Source: CAYUNE01 sp964446115 (GTDB lineage Bacteria; Desulfobacterota; Desulfobulbia; Desulfobulbales; Desulfobulbaceae). From it: DNA of 64,000 nt. Position 1 is the first letter of the stretch, and the number at the start of each line of letters is the position of its first letter. A program made the position numbers and the translations under genes. Under the pieces are notes generated by a model. It was not told the origin of the DNA. It did not search any database and was given only the letters and a program-made list of their open reading frames with translations. Location of the stretch: positions 1 to 64,000 of the forward strand of contig CAYUNE010000012.1 of the NCBI GenBank assembly GCA_964446115.1, given 5' to 3'. This document shows positions 19,765 to 28,959 of this stretch, piece by piece.

Positions 19765-20594
19765 CTGACACCTTCCACATTGCTGCTCTGATAGATTTCG
19801 CCCATGGTCATGCGCACAAACTCCCTGATATGGGGTTTGTTCGACCATTGGACGGCATCGGGAGTCGTAAAGATATCCACCTTGCCGTTATGCAGAATGA
19901 TCACCTGGTCCGCCAGGCTGAAGACCTTGGGGATATCATGACTGACGATAATCGCGGTAAATCCGATCCGTTGCTGAATCGAGTGGAAGAGATGATAGAT
20001 CTCCCTCGTCATCACCGGATCGAGACCGGTGGTCGGTTCGTCAAAGAGCATGATCTCCGGTTCGAGTTGCAATGCTCGTGCCAAGCCGACTCGTTTCTTC
20101 ATCCCACCGCTGAGCTGGGCCGGGAACTTGTTCTCATGTCCCATGAGATCAAGCTGTTTGAGTGTTGCCGTTACCCGCTCCTCGATCTCCTCGTCCGCCA
20201 TCCTGGTCCTCTCCCGTAGCGGCATGGCGACATTCTCAAAAACGGAAAGCGAATCAAAGAGGGCGGCCCCCTGGAAGAGGACCCCGAAGCGAGTCCGCAA
20301 CTTCCTCAGTTTCTTGACCCCCAGGCCGGTGAGATCGGTTCCGTCCACCGTGATGCGGCCGCTGTCCGGCTTCATGAGACCGAGGATCAGCTTCAGGGTC
20401 ACGCTCTTTCCCTGGCCGCTGCCCCCGGCAATGACCGTGGTTTTGCCGCGGGCGATATCAAAGTCCACCTGATCCAGCACCGTATGGCGTCCCTTGCGAG
20501 CGGGAAAGGATTTGCTCACCCGGGAAAAACGGATAACCGGCTCGGTGCCGCCCGCCGGAGAAGCTGCGGATTGTGGCCTATTCTGCGTCGTCAT
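19761..20594 (-). CDS. mlaF: Phospholipid ABC transporter ATPase MlaF
   Basis: A 277-residue ABC ATPase. The Walker A motif is GGSGQGKS, the signature is LSGGMKKRVGLARAL, Walker B is IMLFDEPTTGLDP and the H-loop is IIVSHD. The LSGGMKKR form is typical of MlaF and related lipid transporters. It has 4-nt overlaps with both mlaE and mlaD, so translation of the three is coupled. No mlaB (STAS) gene is present in the operon. Confidence 0.95.
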   Translation of the reverse strand: MTTQNRPQSAASPAGGTEPVIRFSRVSKSFPARKGRHTVLDQVDFDIARGKTTVIAGGSGQGKSVTLKLILGLMKPDSGRITVDGTDLTGLGVKKLRKLRTRFGVLFQGAALFDSLSVFENVAMPLRERTRMADEEIEERVTATLKQLDLMGHENKFPAQLSGGMKKRVGLARALQLEPEIMLFDEPTTGLDPVMTREIYHLFHSIQQRIGFTAIIVSHDIPKVFSLADQVIILHNGKVDIFTTPDAVQWSNKPHIREFVRMTMGEIYQSSNVEGVR

Positions 20595-21466
20595 AACAAG
20601 ACAGCCGTCAACAGGTAGTCAAAGACGAGGATGGAGATGGAGGAGAGCACCACCGCCTGGGTGGTGACCCGGCTGACGCTTTCGGCCCCGAAACCGGCCC
20701 CGCGGATCTGCTGCACGAAGTAGCCGCGGCCGGTGCAGATCCAGATGAGAAGCAGGCCGAAGACAAAGGACTTGACCACTCCGATCATGATATCATGATT
20801 GATAACGCTCTTTTGCATACCGCTCAGATAGGAACCGGGGTTGACGCCCATGAGCTTCACTCCCGCCAGATAGCCGCCGAAAATTCCCACAACGTCGAAA
20901 AAGGCAGTCAACAGGGGCACTGCGATGAGCGCCGCCAGCAGTTTCGGGGAGATGAGGTAGCGAAACGGATCCACCGCCATGCATTCCAGGGCGTCGATCT
21001 GCTCGGTTATGCGCATGATTCCGATCTCGGCGCACATGGCGGATCCGGCCCGGGCCGTCACCATCAGCCCGGTGAGAATCGGTCCGAGTTCCATGATAAT
21101 GGTGAGGGAAACCGCCGAACCCAGCATGCCCTCTGCACCGAATTTGTTGAGAGAGTAGTATCCCTGCAGCCCCAGCACCATGCCCGACGACAGGGCGGTG
21201 AAAAAAATCACCGTCAGCGACCCGGCGCCGATAAAGTGCAGCTGTTTGACCACCTCGCCGAAACGAAAGGGACGGCGGAAAAGACCGATTATCGCCTGAA
21301 CAAGGAATATCCCCATTCTGCCGAGGTCCTGCAGGAGGTAGAGCCACCTGTCCCCCAAAAAGGCAAAGGGAACGAAAAACAGCGGCAGTTCCCGGTTATT
21401 TTCACTATTGCTCTGCACAGACTTCCACCCCGGGTTCAACGGTGAAGGGATAAACGGATCGACCAA
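20591..21466 (-). CDS. mlaE: Phospholipid ABC transporter permease MlaE
   Basis: A 291-residue permease with five or six hydrophobic segments and the family motifs ELGPILTGLMVTARAGSAMCAEIG and EQIDALECMAVDP. It starts about 25-30 residues earlier than a typical MlaE, giving a hydrophilic N-terminal tail. It is the first gene of the mlaE-F-D-A-C-cNMP operon on the minus strand. I did not find a convincing promoter in the 200 nt between it and the tRNA gene, so readthrough from upstream is possible. Confidence 0.94.
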   Translation of the reverse strand: MVDPFIPSPLNPGWKSVQSNSENNRELPLFFVPFAFLGDRWLYLLQDLGRMGIFLVQAIIGLFRRPFRFGEVVKQLHFIGAGSLTVIFFTALSSGMVLGLQGYYSLNKFGAEGMLGSAVSLTIIMELGPILTGLMVTARAGSAMCAEIGIMRITEQIDALECMAVDPFRYLISPKLLAALIAVPLLTAFFDVVGIFGGYLAGVKLMGVNPGSYLSGMQKSVINHDIMIGVVKSFVFGLLLIWICTGRGYFVQQIRGAGFGAESVSRVTTQAVVLSSISILVFDYLLTAVLL

Positions 21467-21666
21467 CGGATTGACGGAATCCCCAACAAGATAATACCAA
21501 CTCCGTCTTTTTCAAGAAATAAGTCAGGGGAAAAAAGTGCGGCATCGCTTCCCCGCCGCAACCCGGGCCGTTTCTGAAGCTCTCGTCCGGAGCGCCATGG
21601 ACCGGGGATCCGGCACGTCACAAACAAAAGGCACCCGGCCCTCCACGGGACGGGTGCCTCATATGA

Positions 21667-21742
<76 letters not shown>

Positions 21743-21785
21743 AACAGGGGCGTTGATGGGAGAGAAGCGATTATTTAACTTTCTT

Positions 21786-21814
21786 CATGTAGCAATTTTA
21801 TGGTAGAGTGTCAA
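21786..21814 (-). promoter_or_regulatory. Candidate promoter for tRNA-Thr
   Basis: On the minus strand a perfect -35 TTGACA (21809-21814) is followed after 17 nt by TACATG (21786-21791), a weak -10. Transcription would start about 38 nt before the mature tRNA. Confidence 0.45.
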
Positions 21815-21818
21815 GATT

Positions 21819-23261
21819 ATGGAATTGAAATTCATTGCCCTGATCTGGCTGACATTTCTTTTTCTGCCCCCGGAGTGGAGCCGGGCAGTGGACGACGTTA
21901 TCCCCGCAGCCCCGGCGGAAAAGGGTTCAACCGGCAACTCCGGCTGCCGCGCCTGCCACCGGGTGGAACTGGATGAACATCACCGCCTGGACTGCCTTGT
22001 CTGCCACCGGGGAGGGAATGAAAACACCCGGGACAAGGAGCGGGCCCATGCCGGGATGGTCTTCAGGCCGGCCCACCCCGACGCCATGGAAAAGAGCTGC
22101 GGTGAATGCCATGGCGACCTTGTCCGCATGAACTCAAGCTCGCTGCACTTTACCCTGAAAAACGTCGTCAACCTGGTGCGGCATCATTTTGGAGCGAATG
22201 CCGACATCGAGGATCCCGGCCGGATACCCGAGATCAGCCGGCCCCGGACCCCCCTGGAACTGGCCGACGATATGCTGCGGCGCCGCTGCCTGCGATGCCA
22301 CATCTCCACCGGTGGCGACGCCTACCCCCTGGTCCGTCGCGGAAGCGGTTGCGCCGCCTGCCACCTGCGATTTCGAAACGGCACAATGCAGAGCCACAAA
22401 TTCCAGCGCCTGCCGGATGACAACCAATGCCTGAGCTGTCATTACGGCAACCGGGTGGGGGCCGACTATTACGGCCGCTTCGAACATGACTTCAACAACG
22501 AGTACCGGACACCCTATACCACCGGCGACGACTTTTTCCGTCCCTACGGAGTCGAATATCATCAATTGGTGCCGGATATCCACCGGCAGCGGGGGCTGGC
22601 CTGTATCGACTGCCATTCCGGGGCCTCTCTCATGGGAGACAGTCTGGCGGAAAAACCCTCCTGCTCCTCCTGCCATCCGGCAAAAGACGGGGAAGGCGGC
22701 GTCCTCATCGGCAAACTCAGCGGCGCAAACCATCCCCTCCCGCCGCGCCGCGATCCCGCCCACCGGAAATATGACGACAAGATCGCCTGCACTGTTTGTC
22801 ATGCCGCCTGGAGCTTTCAGGATAACGGCGACCATCTTCTGCTCAGCCACAGCGACGACTTCGACCCCTGGACAAACCTTACGGTCCAGGGAAATGCCGA
22901 GCTGGAGGAGCTCCTGCTGCAGGCGGAAGAAGACGAGAGCGATGTGGAGGCGGTAATGACCGATATCCCCACCGGCGAAAAAAAACCGGGCATCTGGTAT
23001 CGCGGATACGGCACCCGCCGCTGGGAAGAGATACCGGTGCGACGCGATGTTGACGGCATCATCAAGGTGTTCCGCCCCATCCTCGACCTGCATCTCTCAG
23101 CCGTTGACGGGCAAGGCAACGTCATCCTGGACGACTTCAGCCTTCCGGCCGCCGGCTATCTTCCCTACACACCCCATACCATCGGTCCGGCCGGTATCTA
23201 CCATCGTCACCGTTTCGATCACCTCATCCCGGACAAGGCCGCCCAAAAGGAGATGAAATGA
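21819..23261 (+). CDS. Nonaheme c-type cytochrome
   Basis: A 480-residue secreted protein (signal peptide KFIALIWLTFLFLPPEWSRA). Nine haem c motifs are present: CRACH, CLVCH, CGECH, CLRCH, CAACH, CLSCH, CIDCH, CSSCH and CTVCH, all within the first 335 residues. The C-terminal 140 residues have no haem motif and form a separate region with an acidic stretch (LLLQAEEDESD) and tryptophan-rich segments. I do not recognise a specific reductase family. It overlaps rlpA by 4 nt, an unexpected partner. Confidence 0.85.
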   Translation: MELKFIALIWLTFLFLPPEWSRAVDDVIPAAPAEKGSTGNSGCRACHRVELDEHHRLDCLVCHRGGNENTRDKERAHAGMVFRPAHPDAMEKSCGECHGDLVRMNSSSLHFTLKNVVNLVRHHFGANADIEDPGRIPEISRPRTPLELADDMLRRRCLRCHISTGGDAYPLVRRGSGCAACHLRFRNGTMQSHKFQRLPDDNQCLSCHYGNRVGADYYGRFEHDFNNEYRTPYTTGDDFFRPYGVEYHQLVPDIHRQRGLACIDCHSGASLMGDSLAEKPSCSSCHPAKDGEGGVLIGKLSGANHPLPPRRDPAHRKYDDKIACTVCHAAWSFQDNGDHLLLSHSDDFDPWTNLTVQGNAELEELLLQAEEDESDVEAVMTDIPTGEKKPGIWYRGYGTRRWEEIPVRRDVDGIIKVFRPILDLHLSAVDGQGNVILDDFSLPAAGYLPYTPHTIGPAGIYHRHRFDHLIPDKAAQKEMK

Positions 23262-24064
23262 AGCCCGCTGTCCCGGCAAAACTCTTACTGATCCTGGTGT
23301 CCATGCTGCTTTCATCGGCCGGTTGCAGCAACTCGCATGTGATCACGCCCAAGTCGGCACGGATGCAGGGATCGGACGGCAAGGTCTCCTCCGCCGGAAA
23401 GCTGAAGGGCACCCAGAAGCCCTACCACGTCCATAACAAAACCTACTATCCCCTGCCGTCGGCCAAGGGATACCGGGAAAGCGGAATCGCCTCCTGGTAC
23501 GGCCCGGACTTCCACGGCAGACAGACCTCAAGCGGCGAACGCTACGACATGCACGCCGAGACCGCGGCCCATAAAACCCTGCCCATGGGTACCATGCTGC
23601 TGGTAAAAAACAGGGAAAACGGCAAAAAAACCGTGGTGCGCGTCAACGACCGGGGCCCCTTTGTCAAAAACAGGATCATCGACCTCTCCTACGAATCGGC
23701 AAAAAAACTGGGAATTCTCGATCGGGGAACGGCCCGGGTGGAAATTATCGCCTTGGGCGAAACAGAGGGGGAGGCGCGGCAGCAAGGGGAAGAAACCGCT
23801 CCTCGCTTTAAAAAGATGCCGGACTTTGATCGCGGCAAATTTTATGTCCAGGTGGGAGCATACACCAACCGTGAAAACGCCGAACTGCTGGCGCGTTCAT
23901 TCCTGCGCCGGGGACGCAACGTGGCGATCCAGACCTTCTTTACTCCGGATCGGACATTCTACCGGGTGCAGGTCTTTGCCGGAACCTCGTTAAAAACAGC
24001 CCGGCTCTATCAGCAGCAGCTCGCCGGAGAGAGATTTCCCGGCGCCTTTGTCATTGCCCGCTGA
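23258..24064 (+). CDS. rlpA: RlpA-type lipoprotein with septal SPOR domain
   Basis: A 268-residue lipoprotein: lipobox SSAGCSN with the acylated cysteine at residue 23. A double-psi beta-barrel follows (GIASWYGPDFHGRQTSSGERYD to VRVNDRGPFVKNRIIDLS split over about 70-155), then a linker and a C-terminal SPOR domain (GKFYVQVGAYTNRENAELLA) that binds denuded peptidoglycan at division sites. RlpA proteins are lytic transglycosylases in some species; the catalytic aspartate of NDRGPF is present. The ATGA overlap couples it to the nonaheme cytochrome gene. Confidence 0.93.
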   Translation: MKPAVPAKLLLILVSMLLSSAGCSNSHVITPKSARMQGSDGKVSSAGKLKGTQKPYHVHNKTYYPLPSAKGYRESGIASWYGPDFHGRQTSSGERYDMHAETAAHKTLPMGTMLLVKNRENGKKTVVRVNDRGPFVKNRIIDLSYESAKKLGILDRGTARVEIIALGETEGEARQQGEETAPRFKKMPDFDRGKFYVQVGAYTNRENAELLARSFLRRGRNVAIQTFFTPDRTFYRVQVFAGTSLKTARLYQQQLAGERFPGAFVIAR

Positions 24065-24105
24065 ATGAATTTCTCTCAGACACCACCATCCCGCCGCTGC
24101 GGCAG

Positions 24106-24765
24106 CTAAATCACACCCTTCTTCTCGGCCCGACGGACGGCCTGGACAAAATCCCGGATCAGCTCCGCATCCTTGATACCGGGTTCGGTTTCAACACCGG
24201 AGTTGACATCCAGGGCATAGGGGCGGCAGATCTCAAGGGCCTCGGCAACCAGCTCCTGCCGGAGCCCGCCCGCCAGGATACAGGGTTTGCCCAGGTCAAG
24301 CCCGCCGATGCGGGACCAGTCAAAGGCAACCCCCGTCCCTCCGGCAACACCCTGCTTATAGCTATCCAGCAGGTAAGCCTGGACAAAGGGTTCGTAAGGG
24401 GCGATCTCCTCTGCGGAAAATCCCTCACCCACCCGGAATGCCTTGATGATCCGGCAGGGTGAGGCCAAACGGGCCAGGCGCTCGCAGTACTTGGGGGACT
24501 CCTTGCCGTGCAGCTGAACATGGCTGAGGCGACAGTAGCGGACAATGTCCTCCACCTCGCTCATCTCCTTGTCCACGAACACCCCCACACTGCTGACAAA
24601 GGGCGGCAGCCGGTTCAATATTTCCGCGGCCGAATCCGGATCGATGTTTCTCGGACTCCGCTCATAAAAGATAAAGCCAAGGGCATCCACACCGGCCTCG
24701 ATTGCCGCCCCGGCATCCTCCGCTCTGGTGACACCGCACATCTTGATCCGTATTCGTTGTCTCAT
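24106..24765 (-). CDS. trpF: Phosphoribosylanthranilate isomerase
   Basis: ATG 24765 starts 11 nt after the trpC stop and gives a normal 219-residue TrpF; the upstream open frame only shadows trpC. The N-terminal KMCGVTRAEDA and the C-terminal PYALDVNSGVETEPGIKD carry the family catalytic cysteine and aspartate. It converts phosphoribosylanthranilate to CdRP in tryptophan synthesis. It is the last gene of trpEGDCF here and converges on rlpA with a 41-nt gap. Confidence 0.95.
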   Translation of the reverse strand: MRQRIRIKMCGVTRAEDAGAAIEAGVDALGFIFYERSPRNIDPDSAAEILNRLPPFVSSVGVFVDKEMSEVEDIVRYCRLSHVQLHGKESPKYCERLARLASPCRIIKAFRVGEGFSAEEIAPYEPFVQAYLLDSYKQGVAGGTGVAFDWSRIGGLDLGKPCILAGGLRQELVAEALEICRPYALDVNSGVETEPGIKDAELIRDFVQAVRRAEKKGVI

Positions 24766-24775
24766 TGTCTGCCTG

Positions 24776-25540
24776 TCATGTATCGTGAAACTGTCGTACC
24801 ATCCCGCTGCGGGATCCTGCCCGCATGAGCGCCTCACCGATCAGGGCTGCGGTGATGCCGGCCCGCTGCAGACGCCGTATATCGTCACGGCTGCGGATTC
24901 CCGATTCGCTGACCACGGGGATGTGATCCGGAATCTCCCGCTTCAGCCGGAATGTCGTCTCCAGGTCCACTGAAAAATCCCTGAGATTGCGATTGTTGAT
25001 GCCGATCAGCCGGCTGCCCGCTTCCAGCGCCGCCTCGACTTCCCGCTCATCGTGGACTTCCACCAGCACGTCGAGTCCGGACTCCTCTGCCATCTGTCTG
25101 AAATCACGTAACTGACTGCGGTCAAGAACGGCAGCGATCAACAAAACGGCATCCGCTCCACAGAGAACGGACTCCCGGATCTGAATGGGATCGATAAGAA
25201 AGTCCTTGCGCAGCACCGGCAGATCCACGGCGGCACGCACCAGGGGAATATAGTGCAGGGCGCCCTGGAAAAAGGTAACATCGGTAAGAACGGACATGGC
25301 CCGGGCCCCTCCCCTCCGGTAACTTTCGGCAATGAGCACCGGATCGAAATCCGCCAGAATCACCCCCTTGGAGGGGGACGCCTTCTTGGCCTCGGCGATA
25401 ACGGCCACGCCCGCGAATTCGGTCAGGGCCCGGGAAAAGCCCCGCGGCCCGTCCACCGGCCCCTCGGGTGGTGCCAGGCCCCGGCGTTTCAGCAGGGCGA
25501 CCTCCTGCTGTTTTTTTTCAACAATGGTATCGAGTATCAT
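24776..25540 (-). CDS. trpC: Indole-3-glycerol phosphate synthase
   Basis: A 254-residue TIM-barrel protein with the motifs VIAEAKKASPSKG, LRKDFLIDPIQI, LIGINNRNLRDFSVDLE and VSESGIRSRDD. The catalytic lysines of EAKKASPSKG and LRKDF are present. It closes the indole ring from CdRP. It is a stand-alone enzyme rather than the TrpC-TrpF fusion of enterobacteria. It lies 11 nt after trpD. Confidence 0.96.
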   Translation of the reverse strand: MILDTIVEKKQQEVALLKRRGLAPPEGPVDGPRGFSRALTEFAGVAVIAEAKKASPSKGVILADFDPVLIAESYRRGGARAMSVLTDVTFFQGALHYIPLVRAAVDLPVLRKDFLIDPIQIRESVLCGADAVLLIAAVLDRSQLRDFRQMAEESGLDVLVEVHDEREVEAALEAGSRLIGINNRNLRDFSVDLETTFRLKREIPDHIPVVSESGIRSRDDIRRLQRAGITAALIGEALMRAGSRSGMVRQFHDT

Positions 25541-25551
25541 TGTCCTTCCAA

Positions 25552-26604
25552 TCAGGAATCCGCCCGGCCGGTCGCGGCGACGAGGCGGTCGAGCATATCC
25601 AGGGCGGCGCCGCTTGCAATGACCGAGCGGGCCAGCCGCACCCCCTCCTCCAGTCCCGTCGCCTTGCCGGCGGCCATTAAGGCGGCGCCGCTGTTGAGAA
25701 GGACCATATCCAGCCTGGCCCCCTCATCGCCGGCCAGCACATCCCGCAGCATCTGAGCCGACTCCCCGGCAGTGTCACCGCCGCGGATTTCCTCCATCCC
25801 GGCCCGCCGCAGTCCCACATCCTCCGGAGCAACCGTATAGTCAACCACCTTGCCCTGGTTCATCTCGGAGATATAGCTGGTTCCGGTGACGGTGAGCTCG
25901 TCGAGATTTCCCTCTCCCCAGACCACCAGAGCCCGGCGGCTGCCCAGACGCCCCAGCACCCGGGCCAGAACCCCGGTCAGCGAACGGTCGAAGACACCCA
26001 TGACCTGAACATTGGCCCCGGCCGGATTGGTCATGGGGCCGAGTATGTTGAAAATGGTCCTGATACCGATTTCCCGGCGGGGACCGATGGCGTGTTTCAT
26101 GGCCCCATGCAGCATGGGGGCAAAGAGAAAACCGATACCGATTTCCCTGATACAACTGCTCACCTGCTGCGGAGATATGTCGAGGTTGACTCCCAGGGCT
26201 TCGAGGACATCGGCGCTTCCGCAGGGGCTGGAGACGGCGCGATTGCCGTGCTTGGCCACCGGCACCCCGGCCCCGGCAACCACAAAGGCCGCAGCCGTGG
26301 AGACGTTGAAGGTGCCGGCCCCGTCCCCGCCGGTGCCGCAGGTGTCCACCAGCACCTCACCGGCGGCCATGTCCACCCCGCTGTCGATCCTGGTGGCCTT
26401 CCGGCGCATCACCTTGACGGCGCCGACGATTTCATCGATGCTTTCCCCCTTCATCCGCAAAGCGGTGATGAAGGCACCGATCTGGGCGGGCGTTGCCCCA
26501 CCGCTCATGATCTCGTCCATAACCGCGACCATCTTCTCCTCACCCAGGTCGTCGCCGACCACCAGTTGCCCTATCGCTTCCCTGATCATTCCCTCGTTCC
26601 TCAT
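25552..26604 (-). CDS. trpD: Anthranilate phosphoribosyltransferase
   Basis: A 350-residue protein with the PRPP-binding motif DTCGTGGDGAGTFNVST and the conserved KHGNRAVSSPCGSADVLEALG region. It transfers phosphoribose to anthranilate. The frame opens at ATG 26604; the ATG five codons later (26589) has AGGA 8 nt upstream and could be the true start. It lies 38 nt downstream of trpG. Confidence 0.95.
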   Translation of the reverse strand: MRNEGMIREAIGQLVVGDDLGEEKMVAVMDEIMSGGATPAQIGAFITALRMKGESIDEIVGAVKVMRRKATRIDSGVDMAAGEVLVDTCGTGGDGAGTFNVSTAAAFVVAGAGVPVAKHGNRAVSSPCGSADVLEALGVNLDISPQQVSSCIREIGIGFLFAPMLHGAMKHAIGPRREIGIRTIFNILGPMTNPAGANVQVMGVFDRSLTGVLARVLGRLGSRRALVVWGEGNLDELTVTGTSYISEMNQGKVVDYTVAPEDVGLRRAGMEEIRGGDTAGESAQMLRDVLAGDEGARLDMVLLNSGAALMAAGKATGLEEGVRLARSVIASGAALDMLDRLVAATGRADS

Positions 26605-26642
26605 CTTTCGTCTTTTACGCGCGGTTGCAGTAGTTTTGGCTC

Positions 26643-27254
26643 TTAACCGAAGAGCTGCGGATAATCATCCCGCAGAAAGGTATGCAGCATGGTAATGCCC
26701 GCCCGGGTCATGATCGATTCCGGGTGAAACTGCACGCCCTCAACTGCCAGGGTGGTATGCCGCAGACCCATCAACTCCCCCTGATCGGTATGGGCGGTTG
26801 CCAGAAGACAGTCGGGAAGGCTCTTCTCCTCCACCACCAGCGAGTGGTAGCGCATGCCCTCGAAGGGATTGTCCAGGCCGGTGAAGACCCCCTTGGCGTC
26901 ATGAAATATGGAGCTGGTCTTACCGTGCATCACCCGATCGGCGCGGACCACCTTCCCTCCGAAAGCGGCACCGATGGCCTGATGCCCGAGACAGACGCCC
27001 AGTATGGGAATCCTGCCGCTGAAATGGATGATCGCCTCAATGGAGATCCCGGCTTCGTTGGGGGTGCAGGGGCCCGGCGAGATGAGCAGCCGATCCGGCC
27101 GCAGTTCCTCGAGACCGGCAATATCGATCTTGTCGTTGCGGAAGACCCTGATCTCCGGCTCCCGCCAGTCATCGCCCGCCCCCGGCGGCCTGGTGGCCAG
27201 GGTCTGGACAATGTTGTAGGTGAAGGAATCGTAATTATCGATAATGGCAATCAC
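26643..27254 (-). CDS. trpG: Anthranilate synthase glutamine amidotransferase component
   Basis: A 203-residue class I amidotransferase. The nucleophile is in GVCLGHQAIG, and the His-Glu pair is in VEGVQFHPESI. It releases ammonia from glutamine for TrpE. The protein can serve both tryptophan and folate synthesis in some bacteria, but its place two bases after trpE points to tryptophan. Confidence 0.96.
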   Translation of the reverse strand: MIAIIDNYDSFTYNIVQTLATRPPGAGDDWREPEIRVFRNDKIDIAGLEELRPDRLLISPGPCTPNEAGISIEAIIHFSGRIPILGVCLGHQAIGAAFGGKVVRADRVMHGKTSSIFHDAKGVFTGLDNPFEGMRYHSLVVEEKSLPDCLLATAHTDQGELMGLRHTTLAVEGVQFHPESIMTRAGITMLHTFLRDDYPQLFG

Positions 27255-27256
27255 GG

Positions 27257-28741
27257 CTAGAATCCCTCTTCTGCCAGTTCCACAGCCCGGCGCAATCCCT
27301 TGGCCTTGTTGATGGTCTCTTCATATTCTCTTTCCGGAACCGAATCCGCGACAATGCCGGCGCCGGCCTGGATCCACAGATCATCGCCGCTGATCACAAA
27401 GGTCCGGATGGTGATACAGAAGTCCATGTTGCCGGAAAAACCGAAATACCCCACAGATCCGGCATAGGGACCGCGGCGTTCGGGTTCCAGCTCGTCGATG
27501 ATCTCCATGGCCCTGATCTTGGGAGAGCCGCTCACCGTACCGGCGGGGAAACAGGCGGCCAGCACGTCGAACTGATCCCGGCCCGGCGCCAGTTCACCGT
27601 GCACATCGGAGACAATGTGCATGACATGGCTGTATCTCTCGATCACCAGCAGGTCCTGAACCCGCACACTGCCGCCCCGGGCCACCCGGCCCACGTCATT
27701 GCGTCCCAGGTCCACCAGCATGAGATGTTCGGCACATTCCTTGGGATCGGCGAGAAGTTCCCGTTCCAGGGCAAGATCCTCCTCCTCGGTACGTCCCCGC
27801 TTTCTGGTACCGGCAATGGGCCGCAGTTCGATACGCTCTCCATCAAGACGAACCAGTATCTCCGGCGAGGAGCCTATCTGGATCACATCTCCCAGTTTCA
27901 GGTAAAAGAGATAGGGACTGGGATTGATATGGCGCAGGGCCCGGTAAAGGGTAAAGGGCTGCAGCGAGGTTTTTGTGTGGAAACGCTGGGAGAGCACCAC
28001 CTGAAAGATATCGCCGGCCAGAATGTACTCCCGGGCCCGCTCCACCATGGCGGCAAAGGACGCCTCATCGGAGTTCGAGGTGAAGACATGGGGCGCACAC
28101 CCAGAGGAGCCCCGTCGCAGATATCCGGGAAGTGGAGACTCCAACCGCTTGATAACCTGCTCGATGGCCCCCACCGCCTCCCCATACAGTTCTTCAGCAC
28201 TGCGGTGCGGATCGGGGCGGACGTTACAGACAATCGTCAGTTTCTGATCGACCCGGTCATGGATCAACACCAGACGCGGGATCATAAAAGAGGAATCCGG
28301 CAGGTCCAGGGATTCGTGGCGGTCCGGAATCTCCTCGATAAAACGCACCATATCATAGCCGAGATAGCCGACGGCGCCTCCGTAGAAACGCGGCAGCTCC
28401 GCCGACCGGTATGGATCGAAGCTCTCCAGCAGATGGCGGAGTTCCTCCAGGGGATTGCCGACGGTGAGGGTGGTGGTGGTTTCGGCCCCAAAGGTTCGGG
28501 TGGTAATGGTCCGCCCCGAGCTTTCAAAACTCACCAGAGGATCCAGGCCGATAAAGGAGTAGCGTCCCCATTTCTCGCCACCCTCCATGCTCTCGAAGAG
28601 AAAGGCGTGGGACTCCTGATCCGCGACCTTGGCAAAAAGGGTGAGGGGGGTATCCAGATCAGCGATGATTGTGCGGTAAACGGGTACCAGCCCATGGGAG
28701 GCGATGAACCTCTGAAAATTGGCTTGCGGAGGTGAATACAT
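27257..28741 (-). CDS. trpE: Anthranilate synthase component I
   Basis: A 494-residue chorismate-binding enzyme. Near the N-terminus it has FLFESMEGGEKWGRYSFIG, containing the tryptophan-inhibition region, and towards the C-terminus it has PSPYLFYL, GTRKRGRTEEED and IQAGAGIVADSVPEREYEE. It makes anthranilate from chorismate with TrpG. It is the first gene of trpEGDCF; trpB and trpA are not in the window. Its leader follows the rpsT terminator and has no tryptophan-rich leader peptide, so classic attenuation is not evident. Confidence 0.96.
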   Translation of the reverse strand: MYSPPQANFQRFIASHGLVPVYRTIIADLDTPLTLFAKVADQESHAFLFESMEGGEKWGRYSFIGLDPLVSFESSGRTITTRTFGAETTTTLTVGNPLEELRHLLESFDPYRSAELPRFYGGAVGYLGYDMVRFIEEIPDRHESLDLPDSSFMIPRLVLIHDRVDQKLTIVCNVRPDPHRSAEELYGEAVGAIEQVIKRLESPLPGYLRRGSSGCAPHVFTSNSDEASFAAMVERAREYILAGDIFQVVLSQRFHTKTSLQPFTLYRALRHINPSPYLFYLKLGDVIQIGSSPEILVRLDGERIELRPIAGTRKRGRTEEEDLALERELLADPKECAEHLMLVDLGRNDVGRVARGGSVRVQDLLVIERYSHVMHIVSDVHGELAPGRDQFDVLAACFPAGTVSGSPKIRAMEIIDELEPERRGPYAGSVGYFGFSGNMDFCITIRTFVISGDDLWIQAGAGIVADSVPEREYEETINKAKGLRRAVELAEEGF

Positions 28742-28780
28742 CTCTATCAGGCGGGATTGACGGGTAAAAACCGGGTCTCA

Positions 28781-28823
28781 AAAAACAAAAGCCATGGGCG
28801 AGACAGGCATCTCCCATGGCTTT
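28781..28823 (-). terminator. Intrinsic terminator between rpsT and trpE
   Basis: The 11-nt arms AAAGCCATGGG (28788-28798) and CCCATGGCTTT (28813-28823) form a stem. On the minus strand a T-rich run lies immediately after it (28781-28787). It most likely ends the rpsT transcript; it could also limit readthrough into trpE. Confidence 0.85.
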
Positions 28824-28959
28824 GGCAGAAAAACAGGCGCGTGTTTTCGAAAATTTCCACAAGGATATATGGAAACGGATCGGACACGGGTATTGATCGC
28901 ACTCTTCAGGCGAGTTGCCGGCCCGGTATCGGCTCTCACATCATATGGTATTCTGTTCC

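Noticed and set aside
28742..28862. Possible trp attenuator with leader peptide
   Set aside because: The hairpin fits an rpsT terminator, and the short frames over it have no tryptophan-rich run.
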